A stretch of DNA of 64,000 bases from Pogona vitticeps (GCF_051106095.1 NC_135791.1:3798001-3862000), one strand, 5' to 3'. Positions 1-13,464 are shown, counted from the first letter of the stretch. The notes: generated from the sequence alone by a model not told the origin. Program-made: numbers and translations.

Positions 1-929
1 AGCATGGCCATCAGAGAGCGGGATCTCATTATCGCAGGCAACACAGCTTTTAAATGGGCCTGAAAAGGCCATGAACCAAGAACTGGTTTAGAAAAGAAAA
101 CAACAGAAAGGTGGGGGTGGGGAACACTTCAGCCTTAAAGCCAGAGAGCATCTTTTGAAAATAATGATGATAATAATAATAAATAAAGTTCAATAACTTT
201 CCTTCTTTCATCTTCAGATTTCTCACAGAAGTAACGATCAAGGCACTCAACGCAGCGGTTGAAAGAAACTGAATGGAGAGCCTTGGCGACAAGGTGCATA
301 TACCAGGGGGGAGGGGATCTATGCTAATGCATTTTCCTTTGCTACGCAGAAGCTCTAGAATATTCCAACAAGACTCCGCGCATGCGCGGATTACCCATAG
401 TGTGATTCACAGAGGCTATGAAGAAGAACCGTTTTCTTTACAAGCTCCTTACAATAAAAGAGGCACAACAGAATGTACTTGGGAGATTCCTTATCACATC
501 TCTGATCTATCCGTCCACCCATCCATCCTTCCTTCAACTCCTTCTTTGCTTCCTCCCTCCCTCCTTCTTTAAACTTAGACAACCAGGCCACAGGGCATGA
601 GAAAATTATGTGATCCTTAGAAGACCTTTTATGCTAAACTAAGTTGAAACAGAAAGCTTTCTTTACTATTCCGAAGCCAGCCTTTCTCCATAACTGTCCT
701 CTTCCTTGTGTCTCATAACAGCCATTCAAATCACTCCCTATGTGGCCCTGGAGATACTGCCAGACTTGCAAAAGTAGACCAACAGCCAAAGTGGAAGGAC
801 AATGCAAACACGTGGAGAGCCATAGATATTTTTTTCCATATACTTTACGTATTCCACATTTTCTTTAAAGAGTCCAAGAGAGTACGGTAGGTACATCAGG
901 GTCTCCTCCTCTATCCTCCCAACAACCTT

Positions 930-1027
930 GTGAGGTAGAGAATTCGAAGCTGATTCTCACAAATCTTAATTAATATGTCAGATGAGCGGGATATAAATTG
1001 AACAAACAAACAAACAAACAAACAAAC
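930..1027 (+). repeat. LINE 3' tail remnant with (CAAA)n
   Basis: GAGCGGGATATAAATTGAA followed by repeated CAAA is the worn form of a common reptilian LINE 3' end (a GCGGGGTATAAAT-type end plus a simple tail). Only the last part is recognisable. Confidence 0.4.
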
Positions 1028-1399
1028 ACCCCTCAAAGCTGTCTGTAAATTATGACTGGCAGCTGCAGCACAAGAACAGAGATCCAGTCGCCCAAACATT
1101 CTGGTAAGTCTCCATTTGATCATTATCTCTGCCTAAAACAACACTCTTCCATAATTTAGGATTAAGCTACTTGGCTATTATGATGTGGCAGGAGAGAAAG
1201 AAGTTCCCAGTGCTATGTTTTTGATTTATATCTACTAATACCATGATTTATTAGATAGTCAACTGAGGCCAAGAATAGGAAATGTTGTCTTTCAGCTGTA
1301 GCTGAACTAGAACCCCACAATTCATCACCACCAGACAGGGCAGCAAGGGATCTCTCTCATTTAATTGGATGGATTGATACCCTGCCTTCCTCCTCAAAA

Positions 1400-1603
1400 T
1401 AATCTGCTTCCGTGAAAATAAGACCTAACCTGAAAATAAGCCCTAGTATGATTTTTCAGGATGCTCGCCATTGTGCAGCATTATGCAGCAATCAGAAGAT
1501 GACATGACTGTAAAATAAAACTTCCCCTGAAAATAAGCCCTAATGCATTTTTGGAACAAAAATTAATATATAAGACCCTGTCTTATTTTTGGGAAACACG
1601 GTA
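1400..1603. mobile_element. MITE, GAAAATAAGCCC family, copy 1
   Basis: A short non-autonomous DNA transposon. Its inner sequence (GAAAATAAGCCCTA, ATGATTTTTCAGGATGCTC, AAAAATTAATATA) is shared with a second copy at 5325-5588. The right end reads GGGAAACACGGTA, the inverse of the expected TACCGTGTTTCCC left end; the left end is worn. TA at the ends suggests Tc1/mariner relatives. Confidence 0.6.
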
Positions 1604-4600
1604 GGACACAAGGTGACTTACAACAAGATTAACTAACAGAACACATAAAAATACAATACACTGTAATACTGGAATGCAAGTAAACAAATTATAATATTAA
1701 AATACAGCTGAACTAAAAGCAATTTCAAAGTGCATTCAAAGAAAGGAGAGCAGCCTTCTATCAAAAATATCTTTACTGTATTAGCAACCTCTCTATTGTG
1801 AGAAAACCACCTGAAAAATATGCCTTTCCTTCTTCACAGGAGCTGCGGCCTTATTGCCGCTTAAGACAAACAACTATTTCAATCACCTCCAGTTCTCATT
1901 TACAGCCCAAGGGGTGGGGGGAAATACTGGCCTACCTTACAGGGTTTGTCTAAGGATTATTACAGCTATAAAAGCTTAGAAACGCGAATACAAACACAAT
2001 AAGCGTATTATTACAAACAGTTAAATTAAGTAGGCTGTTTCAGCAGTCTATAGATTTATATTATTTTTCCCCACCCACATTTAAACAGCCTACCAGAACC
2101 CCTAAGAAAAAGGACAAGAATCAAATTTGAAAATAAATATGTGAAAATGTCTGCAAAATGAAGACCTCATAGAATTATTCTTATTTTCTTGCTTACTGCA
2201 ACTTGGGCAGACACAAGCTGCCTGCCTGAATTCATTGCAAAAGACCCAAACAACGCAACTTTTGATAACAATTCATTCCAATTGTTATCAGCTTCTCTCA
2301 TTAGAGCAAGTTCTCAGAAGTTTGAAAGAAACCTGAAGCTTTCCTAGATTTGCTTCACCCCATTTTATTGCAAGGTTTTATTCAAAGGAGGAGAGGGGGA
2401 GCTTCTTGAAACTACACAATTGCAGTCCTCCAAATATATATTCCAGTTTTTTTCCAACTTATTTTCAGTGCATCCAAGCACACACTTGCTCTGGGGAGAT
2501 AAATGTGTGGAGCAGATAAATAGTTTCAAAAAAAGTGACAATTTCAGAGATTTTGCAGCACTGGCAAGATAAAAGTGAAGGGAAGAGTTCAGACCCTTTG
2601 GATGGGGGGGGAGGGGGAGTGTGAAATAGTCCATTTCACTGCCCCTCCCACAGATGGGGGAGAAAAAAGGGAAACTGCAGTCATTTCATCTATGAGCCCT
2701 ACCCAGGCTTGTGACTGCAAGCTCACAAAAGCAACTCACCGACTCCTATCTGCGAAGCATCTGGGGAGAGGGGAGAGCCCTGGGTAACAAAGAGCCAGGC
2801 TGCAGCATATACCTGCTGCAGGAAAAGAAGCACTTCCAACAGGAAGTGAACCCCCAGAGGTCAGCGAGTGCCATAGAGAGCAGCGAAGGAGAGAGAGAGA
2901 GAGAGTTGCAAACTCTAAAAAGCTGGGCTGGATCTGCAGAGCCCTCTAGCCGCCTTGGCGGTCGTAGCGGCCGGGGAGGGGGCCTGATGCCTGCCATTAA
3001 AGGGTGCAAGTTGAGGGTGGTTTGGTGCTCATCCTGTTTTCTCTCCATAAAGTTGGGCAGTCACGTGGTCCTCCTGAATTTGTTTTTTGAGAACATCCCC
3101 AGCATGTTCAGACAGAAGTCTGTCGGCCAACCCTGGGCATTAGGAGAAACACTGACAAGCCCTTAACCCTATCTATTTGGAAACAAACAAACAAACAACA
3201 CACTTAAAGGGAAATAAAACTTATTCATCCTTGTTTTCCAACCTTGTGCCAAGATTAATGAATACAGCCAAAGACACTGTTGCTTTAAGTTGAATGTTTG
3301 TTAATGTGGATGGCTGAGAAGATTTAGCTAAATTTAATATACTACAAATGAGGGAGGGGCAATGCATTATGGTAACAAGGAAGAAAAACTCTGACACGTA
3401 ACAAAAAATATATAATATGAAAATAGATGTTTAAGGCACCATGAACATCTCAGATATGGAAGATTTTTCATGCTCTGCTCCTGTGCCTTTAATAACAGCT
3501 CAGATACAGAACTTAACCTGGTGCAGGGTTTTCTATCACCCTAGGAAACTATCTGTACATTGAAATGCTGTTAAAAGCACAGCAACAGTACTGTAAAAAA
3601 AGGGAGCATTCATATGAACCACTTCATATTTTCTCCAGGGCCTTTAAGACTCCAACTACACTGCAGCACATGGAGACGGAGACACACAGAAATCAATGCA
3701 GTACTTTGGGTTCATACTGACCAGACTGATATATATATATATATTCAAAAATATCCAATACAAGGAGCAAATTAAACATCCTTCCTCTAATAACCAAGGC
3801 ATCAGAGACAAACTATCGAAGTATATTTCTGGCTTACAAACATTTAGTAGGTTGTATCGCTAAAATAAATACAAAGCGGAGGCTAACAGTCATTGGCCAA
3901 CACTTGACAAGGAACTTCCAGTTATACAAGTTCTGAAGCATGCCTACCTTGACAGATTCATTAAGACTATGTAATAAACAGGGACTTACATACAAATGAG
4001 ACCTGGAACAGAAAGTTTCAGAATGCAGTGTGCTTGCTCATGGTTCCAGTCTGCCAGGTCTTCTTTCTGGAGACATCTTTCACCTGGCCTTCTTTCGCAG
4101 TTTTTTGCTTCTTTCTCCCCAATACGTAACCAGCACTCCATGCTTGCTGATCATGCCTTCACTGAGCTGTCTGTATTGTCTCCCCTGTATTTTTAAAATA
4201 TATAACTGCAGACCTTAGCTATCTTTGGGGCATATAGAGAACCGCATTCACTATGAACTATAGAGGAGTACTTGCACCCTTTCTGTTATGTTTTGAGCAA
4301 TAAACTCTCTGCCTCCCATCAGTCTTCAAATTACATCAAAACATCTCCACGACTGGATTACAGTGAATATTTGGGAAGTCGGCAGGCTAGGGGGTTTCCT
4401 ACGTAAACCAAGACCGAAGTGTATTTCTTTATCTTTCTCGTGATGATTTTTAGCCCTCTTACTCAAACAATGCTCAAGGAATTGGAGAAATGGAGAACCA
4501 AACCTGAATTTTGTGCATTAAAAGAGTATGCTTGACTACCTCAATATTTGACGTAACGTCTCTCCCACAAATCAGCAACTGGGCCCACATGCTTCTTGCA

Positions 4601-4799
4601 GACCTTGATGTTAAGAATTGTTGAAAAAAATCACATAAATAAATAAAATAAACACAAGGAACCAAGATTTCTCAGCCGTTACCCCCTTCCTTCTGGAGCA
4701 AGCTACCTACAGAGATTTGCCGTCTGTTTTTAGGAAACTAATTAAGACATAATTATGTAAAGCTATCTGTGTGAATATAGTCCTGAGATGTTCAAAAGG

Positions 4800-4975
4800 G
4801 TTTTAATCTGTGGTATTTTTACATTAAATGTTATTGGTTAGCAACAAGGTTTATTATATTTTATTGTAATGTTTGCATTTATTACGTGCTGTTTTTATTA
4901 TATGATTTTATTGTACATATGTTGTGAACCGCCCAGAGAGTGATATCATTATGGGCAGTACAAAAGTAGAAATAC
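4800..4975 (+). repeat. LINE 3' end fragment
   Basis: TTGTGAACCGCCCAGAGAGTG followed by GGGCAGTACAAAAGTAG resembles the L2-type LINE 3' end (GTGAACCGCCCTGAG... then GGGCGGTATAAAT). Only the untranslated tail is left. Confidence 0.45.
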
Positions 4976-5324
4976 TAAGTCCCTCAGCTGGCAGCAATGC
5001 TGGCTGAAAAACAAAAGAACAGCACACTGTTTGGGTGTGAGGAATGAGTTGCGGCAGCTCCATATTTTTATTTTAATCTTGAATGTGTTATTTATTACAG
5101 GCTAAAGTCAACTTTACATGCCACTAGAACAGACCAAATGAAATGAATGGGACTTCTCAAAAACAAATAATGCAACTTCCATTAATTTCAATGGGTCTAC
5201 TGTAATTGGGACTAACCCTAGATTTAGCCCTATTTTCACAAATTGCATATATATTTAATTTTTTATAATGTATCATATGTGCACACTGCTTGGAAGTATT
5301 ACATTGTGCAATATATTAGTGCTA

Positions 5325-5588
5325 CCTTGTTTCCCCGAAAATAATCCCTAGTATGATTTTTCAGGATGCTCATAATATAAGCCCAACCCCCCCAAATAAC
5401 CCCCTATTAAGTGTAACCCCGCCCTCCACCCTTGTGTAGCAATCTGAAGACGATGACATGACTATATTTGAATAAATGTAGATGGTTGTTCATGAAAAAA
5501 ATAAAACATACCCTGAAAATAAGCCCTAATGTGTTTTTTGGAGCAAAAATTAATATAAGGCCCTGTCTTGTTTTTGTGGAAACACAAT
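5325..5588. mobile_element. MITE, GAAAATAAGCCC family, copy 2
   Basis: Flanked by TA on both sides. The left end CCTTGTTTCCCCGAAAATAA and the right end (inverse TTGTGTTTCCAC) form imperfect terminal inverted repeats. The interior shares several blocks with the 1400-1603 copy, so the two define one family. A Tc1/mariner-type origin is inferred from the TA target only. Confidence 0.65.
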
Positions 5589-5659
5589 ATATATACAGTA
5601 TTAAGTAGATAACTAAAACATTAGAAATATTGATACAATAATCTGCCACTTCAAAAGTA

Positions 5660-5800
5660 AAATGCCAGTTACTTAAAATAGATTTTTTGACAACTTTTTT
5701 TTAAAAAAATCATTGTTTAAATCATGCTTTAAATTTAATCTTTTTTAAAATCATTGATTTTTAAAATATTTTTTATTCTACATTTTAAAAGATTTTGCCA
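5660..5800. repeat. AT-rich TTTAAATC repeat fragment
   Basis: Worn palindromic AT-rich repeat with blocks such as TTTAAATCATG and ATTTTTTAAAAT, similar to those at 8872-9013 and 27962-28110. Probably remains of one MITE family; boundaries uncertain. Confidence 0.35.
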
Positions 5801-5818
5801 CCCTAAAACAGCACAGCC

Positions 5819-5852
5819 GTGTGTGTTTGTGTGTGTGTGTGTGTGTGTGAGT

Positions 5853-5884
<32 letters not shown>
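5819..5884. repeat. (GT)n(GA)n microsatellite
   Basis: About 30 bases of alternating GT run into about 35 bases of alternating GA. A simple composite dinucleotide repeat with no sign of function. Confidence 0.95.
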
Positions 5885-5887
<3 letters not shown>

Positions 5888-7054
5888 GTTGCCTAACGCA
5901 TGTGGGGTAGTCCTGGGTTAGAGAACGGTGTGTTAGAGAAAGCTAATGAGTAATCTGAATATTGTATATAGTAGCAGTTGTTTTAGCTAAACAGTGATAA
6001 GATAGAGCTGTTCATTTTAAAGGCAAATAATATGCTTAAACCATGCCTGTCCCTCTCCCTCCCCATTTCTTTCATATGACGTTTATTAAATTGGAAGCCA
6101 TTCCTTCATATTGTGAATGGTTTTGACTGCACTAGCAGAAAAGTGGTACCTAAACCCTGCAATGAAGGGGGGGAATAATAATAAATTGGCAAAAGTAATT
6201 ACTTGTAGGTAAGCAAAAGTGAAGTGGGGCTGGATCTTTTCCTTCTGCTGATTCGCCACGCTTTTCCCCCCTAACCTCAGCTGCCTATACCAGGAGCCTA
6301 ACCAGACAGCGATGATACTCTTTTTCAAGGCACTCCTGGACAGCCAATGGCTCTCTTTCAACACATTCATGCTTCTCTTTCCAAATAAATTTGCAGAGAC
6401 CACTCTGAAAACATTACTCGCTGCAAACAGCTGGCAGACAAGACCCCCAACATTTATGACAGTTTCAGCTTTTGCAATCTTGCTTCCAGATTTTGAAGGG
6501 TGGGAATTATTATTCTGAACATATGGGACACCCAAGCTTCTTGGCCGGTGTGTTTGGCGGCAGTGCTCGGCTGACACAACCGGGCTTGTTCGGAACAAAT
6601 TGTTTGGCATCTACCACATTTGTACAGATTATGTTAACGAGACACCTAAAATAGCTGCGGTTCTCTGATTTGGAACTTGGTGCTGAATAAGCTACCTGCT
6701 CCCGCAAAGGCGTATCACAGGCAAGAAAACTGCTGGCATCACAGCTGGATTCCCAGTGCACAAAAAATGTAAATAAAAATATTTTATTTCAGTACCTAAA
6801 TGTTTATTCAAGTTATTCTAAATATAGCCATAATTAAATTATTATCACCTAAGGCAATTTTAGAGTTCAGCAGTTTTTATAATTCTTGCTGTTTCTCGGC
6901 ATCTTATGTATGAGGGGTATAAGTGGTCCAGGATAAGTCTAGAAAAGATCATGAGTATGGCTGGTGGCTATCAAGGAGTGGGCCTTCTAAATGGTGGCTC
7001 ACTGACTTAAGACTGACTACCTTCCCAAAAGGGAATTCCACTAGGAGAGGAATA

Positions 7055-7482
7055 CAGTGGTGCCTCGCTTAACGATTGCTCCGCTCTACGATGAAATTGC
7101 TTGGCGATTAGGTTTTTGCGATCGCAAAATGATGTTTTAAATGGTTTTTTGTTTGTTTGTTTAATGATGATTGGTTCCCTGCTTCGGGAACCAATTTTCG
7201 CTTTACAACAATCAAATACAGTTGATTGTTGGGTTTCAAAATGGCCGCCAGCTGCTTAAAATGGCTCCCCGCTGTGTTTTTGGATGGATTCCTCGCTTTA
7301 CAGGCAGCGAGAATGGCTGCCCCTATGGAGGATCTTCGCTGGACGGTGAGTTTTCAGCCCATTGGAACGCAATGAGCAGTTTTCAATGCGTTTCAATGGG
7401 CTTTTTTATTTCGCTTTACAACATTTTCTTTCTACAGCAATTTCGCTGGAACGAATTAACGTTGTTAAGCGAGGCACCACTG
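7055..7482. mobile_element. Mariner-like MITE, 428 bp
   Basis: Terminal inverted repeats CAGTGGTGCCTCGCTTAAC (left) and its inverse (right) are perfect over 19 bases. TA lies on both sides (7053-7054 and 7483-7484), the target duplication of the Tc1/mariner superfamily. The interior also has inverted blocks (for example CGCTTTACAACA) and no long open frame, so it is non-autonomous. Confidence 0.85.
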
Positions 7483-7629
7483 TAATTTTATTTATTGACA
7501 AGTGTACATTTCTACTAAAAACCTATTCAAAAAGGTATTTGAAAAGTGTGAAATAAATCGACAGTAATAGAATATGTCCATTGCTATTCAGACAGATCAA
7601 AATAATAGGGGTCACACGATAATTTGAAA

Positions 7630-7840
7630 GGACGCAGTGAAAAAGACAACACTAGGAAAAGTTGAAGGCAATGAAAGGAAGACCTAATATGAGATTGTCT
7701 GACTCAACAGGGGAAACTATGACTTTTCATTTATAATACCTAAGCAGAACGTTAAGGATAAAAAAATTTTGGAGGTCAGTAACCCATAGGGCTGCCACAG
7801 TTTTGAAGCAACTTGATGGCACACATCAACAGTAAATAAA
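7630..7840 (+). repeat. Old BovB/RTE LINE fragment
   Basis: GGAAAAGTTGAAGGCAATGAAAGGAAGACCTAATATGAGA... is a worn relative of the better kept segment at 7945-8260 (AAAGGTGGAAGGCAGAGGAAGACC). It ends TTTTGAAGCAACTTGATGGCACA, parallel to CAGAAGCGACTTGACAAGCACA. It is a decayed 3' end of the same LINE. Confidence 0.5.
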
Positions 7841-7944
7841 TAACAGAAAAATAAATAGTACATGAAAGAGCTTTGGGCTCATCCACTGCCCTCTTCTTTT
7901 CTAACAGAGTCATATTTTGCTATTTAGCACTGCTAGAAAGACAA

Positions 7945-8260
7945 ACAACTGGGTTCTATATCAAGCCTGAACTATCTCCAGAAGCAAAAATGTTGAAGCC
8001 GAGGTTGTCCTACTTTGGGAACATCATGAGAAGGCAGGATTGTCTGGAAAAGACAATCGTGCTGGGAAAGGTGGAAGGCAGAGGAAGACCAAATAAGAGA
8101 TGGACTGACTCCCTCAAGGAAGCCACAGGCTTGAGTTTGCGAGATCTGAGCAGGGCAATTGAGGACAGGACGTTTCGGAGATCTCCCATTCATAGGGACA
8201 CTGTAAGTCAGAAGCGACTTGACAAGCACATAGCAACAAGAACACAACTCAAACATGTTA
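7945..8260 (+). repeat. BovB/RTE LINE, 3' end of ORF2
   Basis: The plus frame reads YFGNIMRRQDCLEKTIVLGK followed by VEGRGRPNKRWTDSLKEATG, and ends in DTVSQKRLDKH. This is the C-terminal tail of the RTE/BovB reverse-transcriptase ORF, whose familiar ruminant form contains GHVMRR, LEK, GK(I/V)EG, RGRP, RW and a final VSKSRTRL-like motif. The reverse-transcriptase and endonuclease domains are absent, so this is a 5'-truncated insertion as is usual for LINEs. It lies in the putative ZMYM4 intron. Confidence 0.8.
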
Positions 8261-8871
8261 ATTTAAATTATGATTTGCCCTCTTTCGTTTTCCTCATGCA
8301 ATGAAGGAAGGGGAAGAATGTAGCTAGCAACAAACCCAGCCAGTTCTTCGAAGTGCTAGCTGAGTGTGGAGTCCGGGACCCACTCAACTCCTGAAGTGCC
8401 ACCTGAGCCCAGCTTGCTCCAGCTCTGCCTTCCACACAGGCAACGCAAAGCATGACAATAGACAGCAACTCCATCAAGGCCACTGGAGTGTGATTTGACC
8501 CTATGTCACCCACCCAGCAGAGGAAATGCATGTCCTCAGCAAAGGTTCCCCACTTCTCAGATAAACCACGGTTTTAAACTAGGAGTGGACAAGACCAGTG
8601 GGCTCAAGGACCTTTTTCCCCCAACTTTGCTCGCAGGTTGAGGACTGCATTCCCTACTTTGCATACTTACAGTACTCTTTTTTAAGCCCTTTTTTATTTA
8701 AAGAAATATCGTACAACTTACTGCATAGTTTTTATAAAGTGAAATATTGGTCCCAATTCTAAAAAGGATTTTTAAAAAACCCAAAAAAGCCCCCTCTGCA
8801 CCCTGTAGAGGTAAAAAAAAATTAAATTAAAAAAACCCTGCTTTGGGGGGGGGGTCCAAATGTGCTTGGGT

Positions 8872-9013
8872 ACCAGGGCGGATAAAAATAAATGATCTTT
8901 TAAGAAAATGATTTAAATTACAATTTAATTATATATTTAAATAGTCCAAAAGTCTGATTAATTTAAAAATAAATAAATAAAGATTTAAATTTGATTTAAA
9001 TCCACCCTACTGG
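8872..9013. mobile_element. AT-rich MITE with TTTAAATC blocks
   Basis: The left end CCAGGGCGGATAAAAATAAA and the inverse of the right end, CCAGTAGGGTGGATTTAAATC, form imperfect terminal inverted repeats around an AT-rich interior. Similar AT-rich stretches occur at 5660-5800 and 27962-28110. No coding capacity. Confidence 0.5.
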
Positions 9014-9437
9014 GTATCAATCAAATCTTTCCAAACGGCTCCTTATGCCCCTTAACACAAGGGGTCTCTGAACAAATTGAAAACAACAACAACTGGGGGG
9101 TGCTGGGGTCCCAGGATGAGGATGACCTACAAAAGTGGCTTCAGGAGGGCTCCAGGACACTCAAAAGCTGCCTTTTAAACTCCCTTGGTTTAAAGAAACC
9201 AGATCCCATTCAGGCAAACAAATTTTCAAGCACCACCATCAATGCCTCAATAGAACTGCCACTAGCTATTAAGGGTGGGAATGTGGTTCATATATAACCC
9301 ATATCTATATCATCTATAGATAAAGAACATACTTTCACAATTTGTTTGTAAAATGCATGTTACATAAATGTGCTAAATCTGATTTTTGTCAATATAAGGC
9401 GGTGGACAATTGCCAGATTACATTTTTTATGTGATTG

Positions 9438-9560
9438 TGTTGGAAAAGTGTGGCCCTTATGGACACTAACTCCCACCAGCTCTACCCGACACAGCTAGTG
9501 ATAAGGAATGATGGGAAATGTGGTCCAATATCTAGAGAGCCACAAGATGCCCAACACTGG
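9438..9560. mobile_element. hAT-like MITE fragment
   Basis: GTGTTGGAAAAGTGTGGCCC at one side and AGATGCCCAACACTGG at the other are inverted relatives. The interior TGATGGGAAATGTGGTCCAA is a commonly seen hAT-MITE block. No clear target duplication. Confidence 0.45.
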
Positions 9561-9929
9561 TTTAAGAACTGGACTCCAAATTACTGGAATGGAACCCCAG
9601 TCCTTGTCATTCCATGTTCACAATTGTATCTTTCAATGAAGGTTTTACAAGCACAAGAAGCTCAGATAGAGGGGAGACAGCACTGTGGTAAAAGATCCAA
9701 AGTTCAACCCAGGGCATCTGCAGGAAGGGCTTTAAAAAAAATCTGTGTGAGACCTTGGACAGCGATTCCGTGTAGGTGTCAATGATACTGGGTTAGATGG
9801 AGCAAAACTTTGATTCAGTGTTAAGACAGCATTTTTCCATCACTGCTACTTTAAGGAATGAAATATTTACTATATAGCTCTGTTTATAGTGAAAAAAAGA
9901 ACTTGATGATTATAATTGCATGCCATCAC

Positions 9930-10110
9930 ATTCATTCTGACTTATGGTGAACCCCTTCAGGACAAGTGGTTTCCCATTCCCTTCTTCTGGGGGCTCCCTG
10001 GGACTGTGCAGCTTGCCCAAGGCCGCACAAGCTGGCTTTTTCTGGGATGCACAATGGGGGAATCGAACTCCCAAGTTCTGGCTCCACAGCCAGATACCTA
10101 AACCTACCCA
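9930..10110 (+). repeat. tRNA-related SINE, copy 1
   Basis: Starts with TCATTCTGACTTATGGTGAACCC, has the middle block GGGACTGTGCAGCTTGCCCAAGG, and ends GGAATCGAACTCCCAA...CCACAGCCAGATACCTAAACC, which looks like the inverse of a tRNA-type B box/T arm. The same layout recurs at 20515-20705 and at the right edge of the window. Confidence 0.6.
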
Positions 10111-11204
10111 ATTAATATCCAAACCCCTATGGATCTTCTACCCCAAATTGAAGCATCACCGATAAAAGTTTAACCATTTAAATATTACTGGTTATATTTA
10201 GCATATATTTATTAAGGGAATTGTGAATTAAAAACATCATCCAACAAATTACTTTCAGCAAAACAACTAAAGCTGAAATATTAATTTAAATTAACTTTGT
10301 TTTAATTAATTTAACTTTAGCTAAAATTTTGCCTTAACATTTGTTAGTTTTAAACCAATCTTGCTCTTACAAAATTATGTCACCTTATGAAAAAACGCAC
10401 AGAAGGCTAAGGTATACACACTGGCCATATTAATGTGATACCTGTATTATGCCAACTTAGTAATTTGCCATCAAGCTGATTTTGACTTATGGTTTCCTCT
10501 TCCAAGGTTTCCTAAGTATAGGTGTTTAAAGTTAGCTACACCAGACAAGATGTAACAAAAAAAGAATTAGCAGGAATGGTGAGAAAAGGAAAAAATCTGA
10601 CCTGATACAGCAGTAATCAGTCAGATTTGCAAATACTGCCCTATATAGGACAATGAACTGCAGGAACTCCAGTTTTATCTAGGACAAGCAGTGTGGCAGT
10701 GTGCACACTACCCATTTGCTCCAAAAGCCGCTCTTAAAAATGTGCATTGGTCTGTGGGATGTTTATTGTGACATTCAAACATGGCAGCTGCTGGTGCTCT
10801 GGCTTGTTTCACCCAGAATAAGACAGAGACACAAAGCAAAGAACACAAATTTGGCAAGTGGCAACAAGCAGGATTGCAATGTTAGCCCACTGCTCATTGT
10901 CAGTTGAGTCTGTCTCCATAGTTCCTAGCTTATCCCAAAGTATGAAAATAGCTATTCAGTCTGGCAACATTGATAATTTTTGTTTTTCCTTGGATTAAGG
11001 AACATACTTCATACAGTTTTGAGTAACAACTCGATTTAAAGTTTTCAAAAATGGGGAACGAACTTCTACTTATTTCTTTCTTGTTCTGAGGAGTACTAAT
11101 AAAGAATTAGTTCGACTGGTTGAGTCGAGCGTCAATGTCTGCAAGACCCTAAGAATTTGACCATAGAAACATCCTGACTTCCTTCCCTGCCTTATATTTT
11201 CCAT

Positions 11205-11435
11205 TCCAGCCAGCTTTTGAAAGCATGTAAAAATGCGAGTAGATAAATAGGTACCACCTTGGTGGGAAGGTAACACCATTCAGTGTCTAGTCGCGCTGAC
11301 CACATGACCACGGAAACTGTCTATGGACAAATGCTGGCTCTACAGCTTGGAAACGGGGATGAGCACCGCGCCCTAGAGTCGGACACGACTGGACTACCGG
11401 TAAATGTCAAGGGGAACATTTACTTTTACCTGCTT
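11205..11435 (+). repeat. Sauria-type SINE, copy 1
   Basis: Shares TTGAAAGCATGTAAAAATG, GAGTAGATAAATAGGTACCA, GTCTAGTCGCGCTG, GGGGATGAGCACCGCGCCC and GACACGACTGGACTA...TGTCAAGGGGAAC with the copies at 20735-21077 and 42560-42845. Sauria SINEs have a tRNA head and a tail copied from BovB ending in ACCTTT repeats. Here the head is lost. Confidence 0.8.
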
Positions 11436-13179
11436 CATAAATTGATCTGGAGATCTTGAAAGCTTTCACATTTTTGTGACCTTTCAAGTGGCCAGGTTTT
11501 ACAACAATATGTGTTTTAATTGCATTATTACGATAAAGTACAAGTACACTTCAAGAAAGCACGAATCTGCTAATTAATAACCTAACAAGTGAACAAGGAA
11601 AGACCTGATCATCAAGTCCAGTTCAGGTTGAGAAAGGCTAACGAAGAAGGTTTGAGGAAACAGTTGATCAAAGACAAGTGTTTGAGTTAATATATCAAGG
11701 TTGTGCCTTTAGGCATAGGAATTATTGCAAAGCACTGTATTAAATGCTACACTGAAATAACGTGTTAATTCTACTTTCCGGTGATTGCAGAAGGTCAGTG
11801 CCTCAGTAGAGGTGAAATGGCAGCACCCAGTGTGGAAGCAATGTTGGAACAATGCATAGCACAGCAGTGCTGTGTACTCAACAGTGGCCAGTCTTCATCA
11901 CCGACTTTGTAGAAATCAAACCATTTCTAATACAGCACAAAAAATATTCACAACCATTAGTGACTGCCAAGGGAAAAGCCATATACATCAGATAATGCAA
12001 AACAACAGTGCCTCATTGAAATACCTAGGAAACCCTATAAAACTGTCAGGAATCATTATTTAGGAAGTCTGGAAATGTATGCAACAGGCATCAAACATTT
12101 AGGAACAGCATGTGATTTTTCTAACTCCATGCTAAGCAAAATTCTTAGAAAACATTCTAGCGGCATCACTTAACTAGCTGGACCAAGTTTAAATATCAGA
12201 TCTACAAAACTGAAAGCAGACCACCAACTCGTCATAAAGCTCCTATTCTTCCTATCCACTGCCTGGGATAAAGTGAAATTTTCAGTTACTTAACCAGTCA
12301 CAATATAGAGCTTAGAAGCTTTGTTCTGTCCAGTGGACCATAGGTTTTTGGCTGTTCTTAAGCCTTCAACCATTTATGGATGGCAGAGGGGAAGAGGTAA
12401 AAAAAAACCCCAGTGGTGATCAGCCTTGATATCAAGGCATACTCTAACATATTCTGAACATGACCCAACTCTGTAAAACAACTTATTTCCCTATGAGAAG
12501 AGAGACATAGAACAAATTTTGAAAAATATGATTTTATCTATTCTAAATCTCTTGCATCACCAATACAACATCTCCACCAGGATTACATTAATTTCCCAAT
12601 CATAATTCCCAATTGTAAGGCTCAAGCCACCATCCTGTTACCACAATTTCTTTTTCTAAATACAGAGATGCTCCAGCTTCTCAATCCAACCATGGAGTTT
12701 TATTTACATTCCTCTTTTTGTTTTTATACATACAAGAACTATCCCATCCTCTTATAGCAAGGAGAGTCTCATTTCTATGGTTTTCCACACGCAACCATAC
12801 AAATCCAGAACCATGTTCTTGCAACACTTCCATAGATTTATTTTAAAGCATGTATTCATCACTTTTTGCCAGTTCTCTACATGATGCTTGTTATTGATAA
12901 GAGATCCCCTAAAAAGTTTCCCTCTTGGACACAAAGCCGTTCACAAGCCTTCCTTTGACCAATTCAAGGTATTTCCAAGTCCAACCAACCTTTCCAAATA
13001 ATCTCTGACATCTCCATGCTCATTGTTTTTCAGAAGCAAATCCAGATAGGAGCCATGCCCCGCCAATTCTCCTCCATTCCATCCAATGTCAACCTATCTT
13101 ACTGTTTTTAAGATCACACTTGCCTAATTCTTTTAAAAATATATCTGTATGCTTTCTGCTTTTAAATATCGTTTTTTTA

Positions 13180-13250
13180 AAACAACGTAAGCCGCCTTGG
13201 GTCCCTTTAAAGAGAAAGGTGGGGTAAAAACATTTAAAATAAATAATGAA
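13180..13250 (+). repeat. LINE 3' tail
   Basis: GTAAGCCGCCTTGGGTCCC...GAGAAAGGTGGGGTAAAA followed by an AATAAATAA-type tail is the 3' end of a common reptile LINE. The same end is at 63825-63895. Confidence 0.6.
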
Positions 13251-13464
13251 TACAAATTCTCAACTTCTTGACATTGCAACCAATGTTTCTCCCAGTTGAG
13301 TTGATGCTACTAAAGATGCCACCCCCAACTTTGCCCATCATCCCAATCCTTCCTCCCCAGTCAACCCACTGACTCCCAGTACACCCAATACCTTCCACCC
13401 CAGAAACCCCTCAACCCCTGAAACCCAATACCCTTCTTTAAGTGCCCCCATCCCAAGCCCCACC

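Noticed and set aside
6086-6610. Minus frame of 174 codons
   Set aside because: No recognisable domain, no splice or poly(A) signals, and it overlaps other frames in a repeat-like region of the putative intron.
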